From assembly GCF_009903685.1 (NCBI RefSeq), contig NZ_JAAABI010000006.1, forward strand, positions 62,001 through 126,000: a stretch of DNA of 64,000 nucleotides. Direction: 5' to 3'. Positions 37,666-47,691 of this stretch are shown here, in pieces (the first letter of the stretch is position 1; each line of letters opens with the position of its first letter). The position numbers and the translations under genes are program-made. The notes below the pieces were generated by a model. That model was not told where the DNA came from and did not search any database. It was given only the letters and a program-made list of their open reading frames with translations. Source of the DNA: Flagellimonas ochracea. Lineage in GTDB: Bacteria > Bacteroidota > Bacteroidia > Flavobacteriales > Flavobacteriaceae.

Positions 37666-38472
37666 GTGAAAACAGTATGGCACGCATTTATTCGTAGTTC
37701 AGCATGGCGATGGGCGCAAAAAATAATCCTTTTTATAATTTTCTCCCTTGTGGTAAATCATTTAGGGTCGCCTGAAAGTTTTCCTGATGGCGAATCGTAC
37801 CGGTTTCCCATCGAAGGCTTTCTGACCTCCATTGCCTTGTGTATTCTTATAGGAACCATAGCTGAGCTTAATTTTAAATTTTACGAGAAAAAGTATTTCT
37901 CCAAAAAAGTAGACATCGTCTCAATCTCATGGTATATGGTTTCTACTCTTGGCTACATAACAGTTATGTATGTTCCTTTAGGTATTGCTTTAAATAGAAT
38001 TGCGGGTGCAGAAACAAAATTCTATTATTTATTAATCGGCCTGCTCCTAACCTTGTTGATAAGCTTTGTTCTCATCGGGCTGGCATATGCTCAAGACATA
38101 TACAATTTGTACAAAAAATCCATAAAAGATGCTGAAATCACCATTGAAAGTGGAGCGAAAATAAAGAAGCTTACCTACGAACATATTGCTTGCTTTTACA
38201 GTGAAAACAAAATGGTCTATACAGTTCAAAATGATGGCACCACAATTACTACCGATTTTACATTGAATGAACTCGAAGAAAAAATAAACGCCCAATTGTT
38301 TTTTAGGGCCAATCGTCAAATTATCATTCATAAAGATGCGGTTGACCAAATTGAGAAGATTGAAAACGGTAAGTTGCGCATTCAGTTAAAAGCTTTCCCT
38401 AAAAATGATGCGAATGGTGAAATCAATATTAGTCGGTACAGACGAAAGGCGTTTATGAATTGGTTCCAATAA
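37666..38472 (+). CDS. membrane-bound LytTR transcriptional regulator
   Basis: A 268-residue protein starting at GTG. It has four predicted membrane helices (about residues 18-34, 53-70, 87-108 and 120-145), and a LytTR DNA-binding domain in residues about 165-268 (KIKKLTYEHIACFYSENKM, FFRANRQIIIHKDAVDQIEK, ISRYRRKAFMNWF). Without a receiver domain it probably senses a membrane signal directly. It precedes a CPBP protease gene; targets unknown. Confidence 0.85.
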   Translation: MKTVWHAFIRSSAWRWAQKIILFIIFSLVVNHLGSPESFPDGESYRFPIEGFLTSIALCILIGTIAELNFKFYEKKYFSKKVDIVSISWYMVSTLGYITVMYVPLGIALNRIAGAETKFYYLLIGLLLTLLISFVLIGLAYAQDIYNLYKKSIKDAEITIESGAKIKKLTYEHIACFYSENKMVYTVQNDGTTITTDFTLNELEEKINAQLFFRANRQIIIHKDAVDQIEKIENGKLRIQLKAFPKNDANGEINISRYRRKAFMNWFQ

Positions 38473-38598
38473 AGGAGGGCGAAAGTGACCGACCATTCAG
38501 TTGTAGATTCGCTACCATTCAGTAAAATCTAAAGTATTTCTGGGGGTTTTTCAAAGATTTTATTCGGTATTTGGTTTCGAATTTAAAATCAATTGAAA

Positions 38599-39261
38599 AT
38601 GACAAAACTGAGCTTACGTCAAATAGTTATTCCACTGGTAACCTTGGCAATTATTTGTTTTATGTATTTTGGGCCCATCACCCGAACTGCTTTTGAAAAT
38701 ATAATTCTCTCCGTAATAATCATTATAGCCAATTATCTCGAATACAAAGGGAAACCATTTTCGGCACTTGGGTTTTACCGTGAAAAATTTACTGCGAAAA
38801 ACCTATTACTCCTTGCCCCTTTGGTAGCATTTGTACTTTTTGTGTTTTATGTCTTTGTCTTGGTCCCGGGAATCGAGATGCTCACGGGAGTTCCCATTGA
38901 TTATTCTAGCATGTCTCAAGTAAAAGGAAATCTTACAACCACTGTCGTTTGGTTGTCAATAGTTTGGGCCACCGCAGCGTTTGGAGAGGAAACAATTTTT
39001 CGCGGTTATTTTATGCGACAGTTTATCAAATTCTTTGGAGATGGTAAAATCAGTTTGGTCATTAATGTTCTGATTTTCTGCAGCTTTTTTGGATATATGC
39101 ATATGCAGCAAGGAATTACGGGACAAATTGTAGCTGGGTCCACCGGAGCCCTGTTGTCTGTTATATTTTACTTACGTAAATATGATCTGTGGTTTAATGT
39201 CATGGTACATGGCTTTTTCAACACCCTTGGTATACTTAGCTTTTACTTTGGTTTGGCATGA
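38599..39261 (+). CDS. CPBP family intramembrane glutamic endopeptidase
   Basis: A 220-residue multi-helix membrane protein from the ATG at 38599 (a TTG two codons upstream is less likely). It has the Abi/CPBP motifs GEETIFRGYFMRQ (EExxxR), FGYMHMQQG (FxxxH) and HGFFNTLG (HxxxN). These enzymes cut within membranes (Rce1-like) or protect against bacteriocins. It lies 126 bp after the LytTR regulator gene and may share its control. Confidence 0.9.
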   Translation: MTKLSLRQIVIPLVTLAIICFMYFGPITRTAFENIILSVIIIIANYLEYKGKPFSALGFYREKFTAKNLLLLAPLVAFVLFVFYVFVLVPGIEMLTGVPIDYSSMSQVKGNLTTTVVWLSIVWATAAFGEETIFRGYFMRQFIKFFGDGKISLVINVLIFCSFFGYMHMQQGITGQIVAGSTGALLSVIFYLRKYDLWFNVMVHGFFNTLGILSFYFGLA

Positions 39262-39525
39262 TGATAACAAGTTATACACGGTGAAAAGAATGATTCTTGG
39301 TATCCGCGCCTGTTTGTAACCAGTACCACAAATTCTAAATTTCAATGACTTTCATTTCTACGGAAATCTTTGTGGTAAAATCTATACGTTTTTCAAACGC
39401 ATAATTTATCAATAATCATAGCGCTTGTTTTCTGCAAGCATAAAAAATTAACATCATATTAAACCTTCACATAATTTCATAGTCCAAATGAGAACAAATC
39501 AACCTGAAAACCAAAATATAAATTG

Positions 39526-41058
39526 ATGGTAAATTTTAAATATTTCATAATCCCAATTGCGCTGTTCCAATTCACATTGGTTTTTGGACAAACTGTTGTC
39601 CAAGGTAAGGCAACTTCTTCAAGTCCACTTGCTGAACAAAAGCAGCCACTGCTGGAGGCCCACAGTAATCTTATCAAGAAAAACGATTCTTTTGTGACGG
39701 CTAACCGTGAAAAGATATTCAGTCAAGAATTGGAGTCGTTTAACTTCACCATTGATTCTTTGGAGCAAACCGTGCTAAAATTGCTCAAGAAATACAAAAG
39801 AAATTCTGAAGAAATAGATGCGAAAATATTAGATAGCTTATTGACTGAAACTACATTCAAACACAAACGCTATCGGTTGTTGTATCCAAATAACTATCAT
39901 CGTTTTGCTAACTTTAAGAAAAACGCAACCGTCTCCAAAGACTATTTTGAAAATGTGATGAAGGGAAGTTTTGATAACCCTTCCTTAGTTCAGTTTAAGG
40001 AGTATAAAAGATGTATGAATTATTATTTTGATATTCTTTCTGCTGGAAAATACAAGTTTTCACATCTTGAATATGTTTCTTTAAAACGTTTGGATAACCG
40101 TTACAACGCCATCGTTGACTTGGACGCTCATCAAAGCGTGAAAGATTTTTTCATTAAGGAACATTTTACTTCCAATATTTGGACCTACCGTGTCGAGGCT
40201 TTTGATTACGCTTTCGCGAAAATTTTAGAAGACGTCAAAAATCAAGAGTATGTAAAGGAAATTAAGGATACCTACAAAATGGGTAAAGATAGAAGGAATG
40301 ATGCCAGCGAAATTAAAGTTTACAAAACCGTAGATGGTATCACTCTTAATGCTCATATTTTCTACCCAGAAAATCATGATAAAACTCAACCAAAACCTGC
40401 CCATATATTTTTTAACGGGGGTGGTTGGGCGATTGGATTGCCTGAATGGAGTTATGGAGCTTGTCAAGGTGCAGCAAAAGATGGAAGAGTTGCAATCGCT
40501 TTCGATTATCGAAAGAGAAATGTATACGGTACAGACGTAAAAGCTTCGGTAAGTGATGCGCTAACTGCCATAGCTTGGGTACGTGAAAATGTGAAGGAAT
40601 TAGGCATTGACCCAAACAAGATTTTGGCGGACGGTTTTTCTGCAGGTGCACATTTAGCCTTGGTTTCAAGTATGATTGAAGACAGAGAAGATTTTGGGGT
40701 GGCGTCAAAATATAGTTCAAAACCAAATGCTATCATTTTAGGTTCTTGCCCATACGACATTGAAGGTAGAGATGTTTACAACGTTTCTTACGACACAAAA
40801 ACGATCTCACCCCTTTATCTTATAAAGGACAACCTTCCTCCCATCCTAGCCTTCCATGGTGAGAATGATGATATGGTGGAATTTTCTGAATTTGAAAAAT
40901 TCAGGGATGCTATTCAAAAAACCAAGAATAGTTTCACTTGGCGTTCCTATGCTGGTGCCGGACATTTTTATTTTAGAGGAAGCTCTCAAAAGGATTCGGA
41001 TGAAAGAAGAAGACTTACTGAAGAATTTTTGCTAAAAAATGGTTTTAAAATTAAATAA
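39526..41058 (+). CDS. secreted alpha/beta hydrolase (esterase type)
   Basis: Starting at the ATG at 39526 (510 residues) with a signal peptide (MVNFKYFIIPIALFQFTLVFG). Residues up to about 265 are helical and not recognised. The C-terminal part is an HSL-type alpha/beta hydrolase with the oxyanion segment FFNGGGWAIG, nucleophile DGFSAGAH, acid in FHGENDDMV and His in GAGHFYF. It likely hydrolyses an acyl or acetyl ester of a polysaccharide or small molecule. The N-terminal half is an unusual addition for this family. Confidence 0.82.
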   Translation: MVNFKYFIIPIALFQFTLVFGQTVVQGKATSSSPLAEQKQPLLEAHSNLIKKNDSFVTANREKIFSQELESFNFTIDSLEQTVLKLLKKYKRNSEEIDAKILDSLLTETTFKHKRYRLLYPNNYHRFANFKKNATVSKDYFENVMKGSFDNPSLVQFKEYKRCMNYYFDILSAGKYKFSHLEYVSLKRLDNRYNAIVDLDAHQSVKDFFIKEHFTSNIWTYRVEAFDYAFAKILEDVKNQEYVKEIKDTYKMGKDRRNDASEIKVYKTVDGITLNAHIFYPENHDKTQPKPAHIFFNGGGWAIGLPEWSYGACQGAAKDGRVAIAFDYRKRNVYGTDVKASVSDALTAIAWVRENVKELGIDPNKILADGFSAGAHLALVSSMIEDREDFGVASKYSSKPNAIILGSCPYDIEGRDVYNVSYDTKTISPLYLIKDNLPPILAFHGENDDMVEFSEFEKFRDAIQKTKNSFTWRSYAGAGHFYFRGSSQKDSDERRRLTEEFLLKNGFKIK

Positions 41059-41162
41059 AGCCTGCAGAGGACAATGTGCCCTATGAAAAGCCCTGGTCCA
41101 GTTCTGTAAACCCAACTTTTTACGGAACCATAGAACCTTTTTATGAAAATATTTTGGCTTAA
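41058..41162 (+). pseudogene. C-terminal remnant of an unknown gene
   Basis: A 34-codon frame overlapping the previous stop reads KPAEDNVPYEKPWSSSVNPT then FYGTIEPFYENILA and stop. The aromatic, proline-rich end looks like real protein but there is no start or upstream part. Confidence 0.35.
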
Positions 41163-41365
41163 TTCTTTCTAAAAAATTTGGTTTTTAATAGAGTATATAA
41201 ATAGTGAGGAACGAACGGCTTTATGCCGTCCCTTTTCCGAATAAAATTTTGCGAGTTTACCTTAGTGATGAATATTGGTATGAATACCCAAACATCCATT
41301 GGAATAATCAATGTTTATACGAATGAAATAATCTAAATATCGCAAAACTTGTTCTTTAAATTTAG

Positions 41366-41393
41366 AATATCGCGTATCGCGATACGCGATATT
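41366..41393. promoter_or_regulatory. 28-bp perfect palindrome, operator of the toxin-antitoxin operon
   Basis: A perfect 28-bp palindrome with half AATATCGCGTATCG. It contains the core TATCGCGATA that recurs in the 14-bp palindrome at 41438-41451 upstream of the same gene. Its place 67 bp before the first codon and the winged-helix product suggest autoregulation. Confidence 0.75.
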
Positions 41394-41437
41394 TTTATTT
41401 ATATCATTGTTTTATAATGTTTTATATGCTAATATTG

Positions 41438-41451
41438 CATATCGCGATATG
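41438..41451. promoter_or_regulatory. 14-bp palindrome, second operator
   Basis: CATATCGCGATATG is a perfect 14-bp palindrome, ending 8 bp before the ATG at 41460 and thus overlapping the ribosome-binding region. It shares the TATCGCGATA core with the 28-bp palindrome. Confidence 0.7.
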
Positions 41452-41459
41452 GAATAATT

Positions 41460-41978
41460 ATGAGTAAAAGTAGTTTGCAGCAAATGAAACCCCAAGATAT
41501 AGTAGTCTTGGCAAAACTAATTGCCATAAACGACCCCGACTACACTCAAATGGCATTGTCCGAAATGCTTTATATGAGCCAGTCCGAAATCAGCAGTTCC
41601 ATATCAAGGTCTTCATATGCCGGACTTATCATAAATAAGGGAAAGGAGGTCAACCGAAAATTATTTTTTGATTTTATCAAATGTGGTTTGGCGGTGGTTT
41701 TCCCCCAACACCCAGGTGCCATAGTAAGGGGTACTGTAACGGCCCATAGTGCTCCGCCATTGGATATGGAAATCGTGAGCGAGGAAAAATATGTTTGGCC
41801 ATATGCCAGGGGGAGTTCAAGGGGGCAGAGCATAGACCCTTTGTACCCAACAGTACCCAAAGCCGTGGCTTTAGATTCCTCTTTGCATGAATTATTGGCC
41901 TTGATGGATGCCATTCGTGTAGGAAGGGCACGGGAAAAAAATAGGGCATTGGAACTCTTAGAGCAACGTATATGCTAA
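41460..41978 (+). CDS. winged-helix antitoxin-like regulator (AbiEi-like role)
   Basis: A 172-residue protein. Residues about 15-62 are a winged-helix domain (IVVLAKLIAINDPDYTQMAL, MLYMSQSEISSSISRSSYAG), with a C-terminal region PLDMEIVSEEKYVWPYARG unrelated to known effector domains that I recognise. It overlaps the nucleotidyltransferase gene by 7 bp. The arrangement matches AbiE-type type IV toxin-antitoxin systems, where the first protein represses transcription and counters the toxin. Two palindromes upstream are probable binding sites. Confidence 0.72.
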   Translation: MSKSSLQQMKPQDIVVLAKLIAINDPDYTQMALSEMLYMSQSEISSSISRSSYAGLIINKGKEVNRKLFFDFIKCGLAVVFPQHPGAIVRGTVTAHSAPPLDMEIVSEEKYVWPYARGSSRGQSIDPLYPTVPKAVALDSSLHELLALMDAIRVGRAREKNRALELLEQRIC

Positions 41979-42667
41979 AGAACACGTTAATCAATAGAGC
42001 GGCAACGAAAAAAGTGGCTCTGGCTTTAGGGGATTTAAACCAGGAAGTAGTTTACGTAGGCGGGGCCATGGTAAGTCTTTATATTGACGACCCTGCCGCC
42101 GAAGATATTAGGCCGACCAAAGACATAGACCTAACTTTTCAGCTGGCCACTTTCGCCAAATTGGAAAAATTACGAATGCAATTAATTGAAAAAGGGTTTA
42201 CCCAAAACGCGGAGGATACCGTGAACTGTAGGTTTAGGTATGAAGATTTAAAAGTGGATGTTATGTCAACCCAAAGTGTCGGATGGGCGCCATCCAATCG
42301 ATGGTTTGCCCAAGGTTTTGAAAAAGCCATTGAAAAGGTTTTGGATGAAGTGACCATCAAAGTGTTGCCATTACCCTATTTTTTGGCCACGAAGATAGAA
42401 GCGTTTTTTGACCGGGGAATACAAGATATTTACGCCAGCCATGATTTAGAGGATATTGCCTACCTGTTCAATTACACGACAGATATTGACAAGCAAGTTC
42501 TGGTTTCTGAAAGCGAAGTTAAGCCGTACTTGATTGAAAAACTGAGGGCATTCAAAAAAGATAGTACGATTCTAACCGCCATTCGCGGCAGTTTATATTA
42601 CAGCCAGGCAGATGAACGGATGGAAATCATACTACAACGTCTTCATAACATAATCGACAGTAAGTAA
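41972..42667 (+). CDS. AbiEii-like nucleotidyltransferase toxin
   Basis: A 231-residue protein of the nucleotidyltransferase fold. The signature is VGGAMVSLYIDD (G30, G31) with RPTKDIDLTF carrying the metal Asp pair D51 and D53. Later motifs KVDVMSTQS and YFLATKIEAFFDRG (with K in place of the AbiEii RDLFDL-like region) are typical of AbiEii/MenA-type toxins. These transfer nucleotides to tRNA or other RNA to stop growth during phage infection. Co-translated with the regulator upstream. Confidence 0.78.
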   Translation: MLKNTLINRAATKKVALALGDLNQEVVYVGGAMVSLYIDDPAAEDIRPTKDIDLTFQLATFAKLEKLRMQLIEKGFTQNAEDTVNCRFRYEDLKVDVMSTQSVGWAPSNRWFAQGFEKAIEKVLDEVTIKVLPLPYFLATKIEAFFDRGIQDIYASHDLEDIAYLFNYTTDIDKQVLVSESEVKPYLIEKLRAFKKDSTILTAIRGSLYYSQADERMEIILQRLHNIIDSK

Positions 42668-42845
42668 TAGGGGATTTTACACCGAAAAAGCAAGGTCACC
42701 TATTCGGTGAGCATAAAAATGCGAAGGCGTTGAAATACCTATAAACTAGGTCATTTAAAATTTAGGTTCTGGTCTTTATACATCTATATTTAGAAAGCAC
42801 AAAAACTGTGTCCGATATTAGATTTGTTTTGGGATAATCCTAAAA

Positions 42846-45800
42846 CTATTTTCTAGGAATTTCGCTATATATTTTGGACAGGACTCTGCTTAAATGCCAA
42901 TTCCTCATGAACTTCGATTTTGGAGATAATCGCAACCAATCAGCCTTGGCTCTGTCAAATCCATTTTTAATGAATTTCTCATCGACTACTTTCCCGGGAA
43001 TATTTATAAACATCGGAATATAGGATTCAGACTCTGTGGCGCCACCATGCCATCCATTGTATTGATCGCCACTATTCACAGTCAGATATCCCATGGCACC
43101 ATCTGTAAAAACCACAACATCTCCTGATCTACTTGTTGTACTTTTATCGTTTAACTCTTCCAACCTCGCCTCAAAATCAGGCCAATCATTTTGATGTCCA
43201 CTAGCTCTTAAATATTCATCAATTGTACCAAATGTAATGTCACTATTGAGTGAACTAACATCTTTAACCCAACGATATTTCCCCATATGACGATCATTAC
43301 AATCCACATTGCTAGCACATGCCTTGATGAATATTGCAGGTTTTGCACCGAATGCTCCGTTATCCAGCCTACCATTATTAGCTCTATTTTTCTTTGGTCC
43401 AAGCTTTTGACTTTGAATCTGATATTGTTTACCCTTACCTGTTGAAGCCAAAAACAGAAATTTGGCACATTCTTTTGCCAAAATATTATTCATTCTAGGC
43501 GATCTGGTCCTGGTATAAATATGTCCCATCCCACCATTGGGGGAATATTGAACAATCCCAGAATTGGCAAATTCCGTAACATTGGGGTTAATTGGTTGCA
43601 ATTCCTTTTTATAATCTGTAAACAACGGCCTGTTTATTGGATTGCTGAAAAAAGTTTCAATGTGTTTTGTCAAAGGCACAACAATGTCTTCGGGCAGAAC
43701 ATTAAAGCTATCATCAGGTTCATTAATATAAGCGTGCAACCCGTGATCTGCAGATAGCACAAACATCGTAGAATATTGTAATCCGTTGTTATACAAAAAT
43801 CCATAGTTCTTTCTAAAGTAAAAATCCGTTACAATAGTAGCATGTTCTTCAATGGCTTTCAAGGGCCTACTTACTTCAGGAAGTTTAGGGCCATCATGGT
43901 AATCTCCAGTGTTTATGGTAAGCCCTTTCTCAAAATGATACGGAGGTTCAAAATCTTCTGGCGCTTCGTCACCCAGATAATGCGCCATGTTATCCGGCCC
44001 AGGGAAATAGAGAGACACAACATCAATAGGATTGCTTCTACTGGCAAGTAATTTATTGGCAATATTATTGGTGAACACATCTGAAGTGGTCTTATCCAGA
44101 GTCCGGGCACCATCAGGGCTATGGGCAAAAAGGTCAAAACCCGAAAAAGAAAACTCGAACGAAACAAAAATATTCTTAATGGTCTTACCCAAATAGAGTA
44201 GAAATGATTTAATGTAACCATAGGATGATATATCCACTTTCTCATCGTCCACTTTGTTATACCAAGGAAACGCGGTATATACCTTTAGCTTTTTTGTTCT
44301 GTCGATGGGGTACACAGAAGAAATATCATTAAACAAGCTACCCCCACTTTCGTAAGCATCCTCATTAAAACCAGATGAGACCGCTCCAAAGCTTTGTGCA
44401 AGATTAATAAGCCTAAATGAAGAGTTGAATCCGATATAGGAGTTACCAATAATACCATGTTCGCGTGGTGGGTTACCACTATAAATCCCTGTCCAGTTGC
44501 ACCAGGTTATTGTAGGGATGGCCGATAATACTTTTTCCTTAATTGCATCATCATTGCGCAACCAATTGAACGCTTTCTGAAACCCGTTGGCCCAACTATT
44601 TTGATTGTTGATCAAATTAAACGCGGATTGATAGGCAAATCCGTCCACCCCAATAATGATTGTTTTTAAAGTACCTATCTTAAAAGCCCCTAGGGCCTCC
44701 GTTCTTGCACTATTGTTAGCTGCTCCCTTTCGTTTTATTCTAGCTTTAATAAAAACTGTTTTGCCGATTAAACTTTTCTCAAATGGAATTGTAAAACGTA
44801 ATTGTTTGAAGGTCAAAGCTCGTCTTTGAATAGTATTGACCGTAATATTTTTCCCATCAATTATTTTTTTGTTGGGCTCACGCTCATCAAAGATCCCAAG
44901 AACTTCCGTAATATCATGGTTGAAAAACAGTGTTGAGCCAACAAGATGATTGTATGTGAGGCCCAATGCGTAGGTATATATATTAGCCGGACTATTCGCC
45001 GTAAAATTCCAATGCAGCTCCCTTTCCACATCGTTGTATTTTAGTGTATAATTCTGAAAGTCGTTGATAGAAAATAGATTGGGGACATCATTCAATGTTT
45101 CTGGAATAGAGTCCAATCCAATGATTGGTGCTTCCAAGTTAAACTCATTTGGTTTGTTGGGACTTGGATTGGGAATCATATTCAAATATTTACCAGCAAA
45201 AACAATCGAGTCAGCATCAATCTGATCCCCAACACTTCTAACAAAATTGGATTTGGTCACATTTATTTGAACAGGGTTGTTGTAACCCGATCCGATACCA
45301 TTGCTTACTTCAAACTTTTGGTGTTTAAACCGTACAGGTTCAAATGATGGATCATTGGATATTTCTGAATTATTCTTTTCCCCTGAAGCTAATAGAACAA
45401 TTGATGCACTTGTTTCGTTTCCGAGTGCATTGACAGCTCTTACATTTACGCTTGTTTCTTCACCAAAAACAGGCACTAATTCGTTCTGGACAGAGATTTT
45501 ATAGTTATGGGCATAAGGTCTCCATTTTGTAGGCTTACTGGGGGATTTATTAAAATTGAGACGTCTACTTATTTGAAAATCTTGGGAGGAGGGGTCTAAA
45601 TACTCAAGATATATGCCCTTAAGTTCCGCGTCATTTTCAACAACATCATCAAGGAAATCCGTAATGGTTGCCGAAAAGGATAGGGATAGGCTGTTATTGG
45701 ACAACTGTTCGATATGAATAGATCCATCATCAATAATTACTTCAGGAAAAGGGTTTGAGAAATTAGCGGTCAAATTAATCTGTTGACCGTTCCCGTTGCC

Positions 45801-46286
45801 AATACTGATTCTTGGATTCGGAATGAGTACATAGTCCGTAACTATATCGTCATCTTTTCTGAGCTTCGTTTGTAGATCAAAATTTGGTCTTCGCCATTGA
45901 ATTTCCGATTCCCCCAATGGCCGAAAGACACCTGTAAATGCCAATTTGTTCTCTTGTTTTGTAAATAGCTCTAAAATCTCCGGATTCCTCGGATTTAAAG
46001 AATCGGAGAGGTCTGGAACATCACCTACAGTTGGATAAACGTATGAAACTGTGAAACTTCCATCAGATTGAACAGTACCGTCGTAAACCGCTTTCCTTTC
46101 ATTTAGTCTCTGAAATTTCATTTTGTCATTCTTAATGACAATATTGATGATAGTAGTATCTTGGGAGGTAGGTGCTCCAGAGTTTTTTTTAACCATCAAC
46201 CAGGAAGCTCTATAGTCTACCTGTCCCATCAAGGGATTTGTGCTAAGGATAAAAAACAAAAACAAGGTTAACTGATGAACTGACAT
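42846..46286 (-). CDS. large secreted alkaline-phosphatase-superfamily phosphodiesterase
   Basis: An 1146-residue protein with signal peptide (MSVHQLTLFLFFILSTNPLMG). The N-terminal 500 residues are beta-rich, with Ig/FN3-like segments. The catalytic half is of the nucleotide-pyrophosphatase/phosphodiesterase type: IIIGVDGFAYQSAF, ITWCNWTGIYSGN with the Thr nucleophile, FPGPDNMAHYLG, LSADHGLHAY and GWHGGATESESY hold the metal ligands. It may cleave phosphoester or sulfate-ester bonds of extracellular substrates. Last gene of a three-gene minus-strand unit with two membrane proteins. Confidence 0.8.
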   Translation of the reverse strand: MSVHQLTLFLFFILSTNPLMGQVDYRASWLMVKKNSGAPTSQDTTIINIVIKNDKMKFQRLNERKAVYDGTVQSDGSFTVSYVYPTVGDVPDLSDSLNPRNPEILELFTKQENKLAFTGVFRPLGESEIQWRRPNFDLQTKLRKDDDIVTDYVLIPNPRISIGNGNGQQINLTANFSNPFPEVIIDDGSIHIEQLSNNSLSLSFSATITDFLDDVVENDAELKGIYLEYLDPSSQDFQISRRLNFNKSPSKPTKWRPYAHNYKISVQNELVPVFGEETSVNVRAVNALGNETSASIVLLASGEKNNSEISNDPSFEPVRFKHQKFEVSNGIGSGYNNPVQINVTKSNFVRSVGDQIDADSIVFAGKYLNMIPNPSPNKPNEFNLEAPIIGLDSIPETLNDVPNLFSINDFQNYTLKYNDVERELHWNFTANSPANIYTYALGLTYNHLVGSTLFFNHDITEVLGIFDEREPNKKIIDGKNITVNTIQRRALTFKQLRFTIPFEKSLIGKTVFIKARIKRKGAANNSARTEALGAFKIGTLKTIIIGVDGFAYQSAFNLINNQNSWANGFQKAFNWLRNDDAIKEKVLSAIPTITWCNWTGIYSGNPPREHGIIGNSYIGFNSSFRLINLAQSFGAVSSGFNEDAYESGGSLFNDISSVYPIDRTKKLKVYTAFPWYNKVDDEKVDISSYGYIKSFLLYLGKTIKNIFVSFEFSFSGFDLFAHSPDGARTLDKTTSDVFTNNIANKLLASRSNPIDVVSLYFPGPDNMAHYLGDEAPEDFEPPYHFEKGLTINTGDYHDGPKLPEVSRPLKAIEEHATIVTDFYFRKNYGFLYNNGLQYSTMFVLSADHGLHAYINEPDDSFNVLPEDIVVPLTKHIETFFSNPINRPLFTDYKKELQPINPNVTEFANSGIVQYSPNGGMGHIYTRTRSPRMNNILAKECAKFLFLASTGKGKQYQIQSQKLGPKKNRANNGRLDNGAFGAKPAIFIKACASNVDCNDRHMGKYRWVKDVSSLNSDITFGTIDEYLRASGHQNDWPDFEARLEELNDKSTTSRSGDVVVFTDGAMGYLTVNSGDQYNGWHGGATESESYIPMFINIPGKVVDEKFIKNGFDRAKADWLRLSPKSKFMRNWHLSRVLSKIYSEIPRK

Positions 46287-46320
46287 AGCTAGAAATTTAA
46301 AATTTATTCAATCAATATCT

Positions 46321-47685
46321 TTAATCTTCTCCAAGTGGTAGATTGATTTTGGGGCCTTCCAAATCATCATCCATATCATTATCTTCATCAAAATCCAATT
46401 CGTCCAACGCTTCATTGTCATAATCTTGGTTTTCGTCGGTTTCTTCCTTTTTATCGGGTTCCGTGATGGTAACTTCCTGGTCTTTGTCGTCATCCAAAGC
46501 GGTATCGACAACAAGAACCGCTGTTCCAGCTTTTTCCTTAGCACCATCAACACCAACACCACCTGCCGTGTCATCCATGAATTTGTCAAAACCTTTTCCT
46601 TCTGGCCATGCGCCATCGTCGGCAAACAAAAAATCAGGATCCAAAACAAAAAGTACAATAATAATTGATTTAACAGCTGCCGGGGGCACTCTATTTTGCA
46701 ACAATAAAAATCCACCGCCTGTTAGAACCATTAAATAATACATGGCCTTCATTCCCATTACCATCAAGAGCACACAGGAAACTGTTATTCCTGTGATGAA
46801 CAGGAACCATTTGGGCAATCCTTTTGACGAGTGATCATCAATCTTTACAGTTTTGAAAAAGTAAAGGCGAAGGGACAGTACGATCGATGCAATGCACAAA
46901 ACCAAAGGGAGTTGCTTACTGGGAAATCCATTAATTTTTGGCATTAAGGCCAATAAAATAATAGTACTGACAGCTCCTAACAATATTAGTTCGAAGCTTT
47001 TGAAATTAATTTTTGATATGCCATTATACCAATAATTACTAAACGACAACGTGCCTTTATAAAAATTAATAAGGCCAAATCGTCCACCCAATTTTATGAG
47101 GGTAATTACACTAAATACTATTAAAATCCACAATAGTTTAGGTGTAATTACATCGTAATCAATCAACCTGGTTTTATGAACGGAGATATTATTTGATCTG
47201 TAGGCAACTCCCACAGAAGATTCTCCTTCATTTAATTTTTTAGTTTTCAAACACTCATCAATTCTTCTAAAGTATTCATTGTCTTTAACCAACCAATAGG
47301 AATGGAATTTTTTTACACAGGTAGTACTATCAACTGGTAAATCGTACCAGCCCGGATATTTTTTATGCACATAATAAATTTGAAGAGAAATCATAAATGC
47401 GCCAAACACGGCGATGTACAGAAAAGTGCTTGCCCATTTTCTAAGGGTCATTGTTCTCTTCCTATTCCGCTTGTACCATCCCCTAATGCCCCCGATCAAT
47501 ATCCAAACTATTAAACCATTATAGGGTGACAAATATGGATTGTAATAAACTTGTTTGAAATCCCATTTGCTCAAATACCAAACAAGTACGAAGATCAAAA
47601 GGTTAAATGCCAATCCCCATAACAAATAGTAGCCTATATACCTTAGAATTGAATGAACGGTTTTTTTTGAATAGTTGATTTCCAT
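46321..47685 (-). CDS. multi-span membrane protein with acidic tail
   Basis: A 454-residue protein with about nine hydrophobic helices to residue 360, then a highly acidic tail of about 70 residues (DEDNDMDDDLEG). No recognised family. The tail is probably an ion- or protein-binding part facing one side of the membrane. It lies 6 bp after the 319-residue membrane protein gene and 34 bp before the phosphodiesterase gene, so all three form one operon. Confidence 0.65.
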   Translation of the reverse strand: MEINYSKKTVHSILRYIGYYLLWGLAFNLLIFVLVWYLSKWDFKQVYYNPYLSPYNGLIVWILIGGIRGWYKRNRKRTMTLRKWASTFLYIAVFGAFMISLQIYYVHKKYPGWYDLPVDSTTCVKKFHSYWLVKDNEYFRRIDECLKTKKLNEGESSVGVAYRSNNISVHKTRLIDYDVITPKLLWILIVFSVITLIKLGGRFGLINFYKGTLSFSNYWYNGISKINFKSFELILLGAVSTIILLALMPKINGFPSKQLPLVLCIASIVLSLRLYFFKTVKIDDHSSKGLPKWFLFITGITVSCVLLMVMGMKAMYYLMVLTGGGFLLLQNRVPPAAVKSIIIVLFVLDPDFLFADDGAWPEGKGFDKFMDDTAGGVGVDGAKEKAGTAVLVVDTALDDDKDQEVTITEPDKKEETDENQDYDNEALDELDFDEDNDMDDDLEGPKINLPLGED

Positions 47686-47691
47686 AATTGA

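Noticed and set aside
46308-46715. 135-residue frame overlapping the acidic-tail membrane protein gene
   Set aside because: Met/Lys/Trp-rich low-complexity reading caused by the GAT/GAA-rich acidic tail in another frame.
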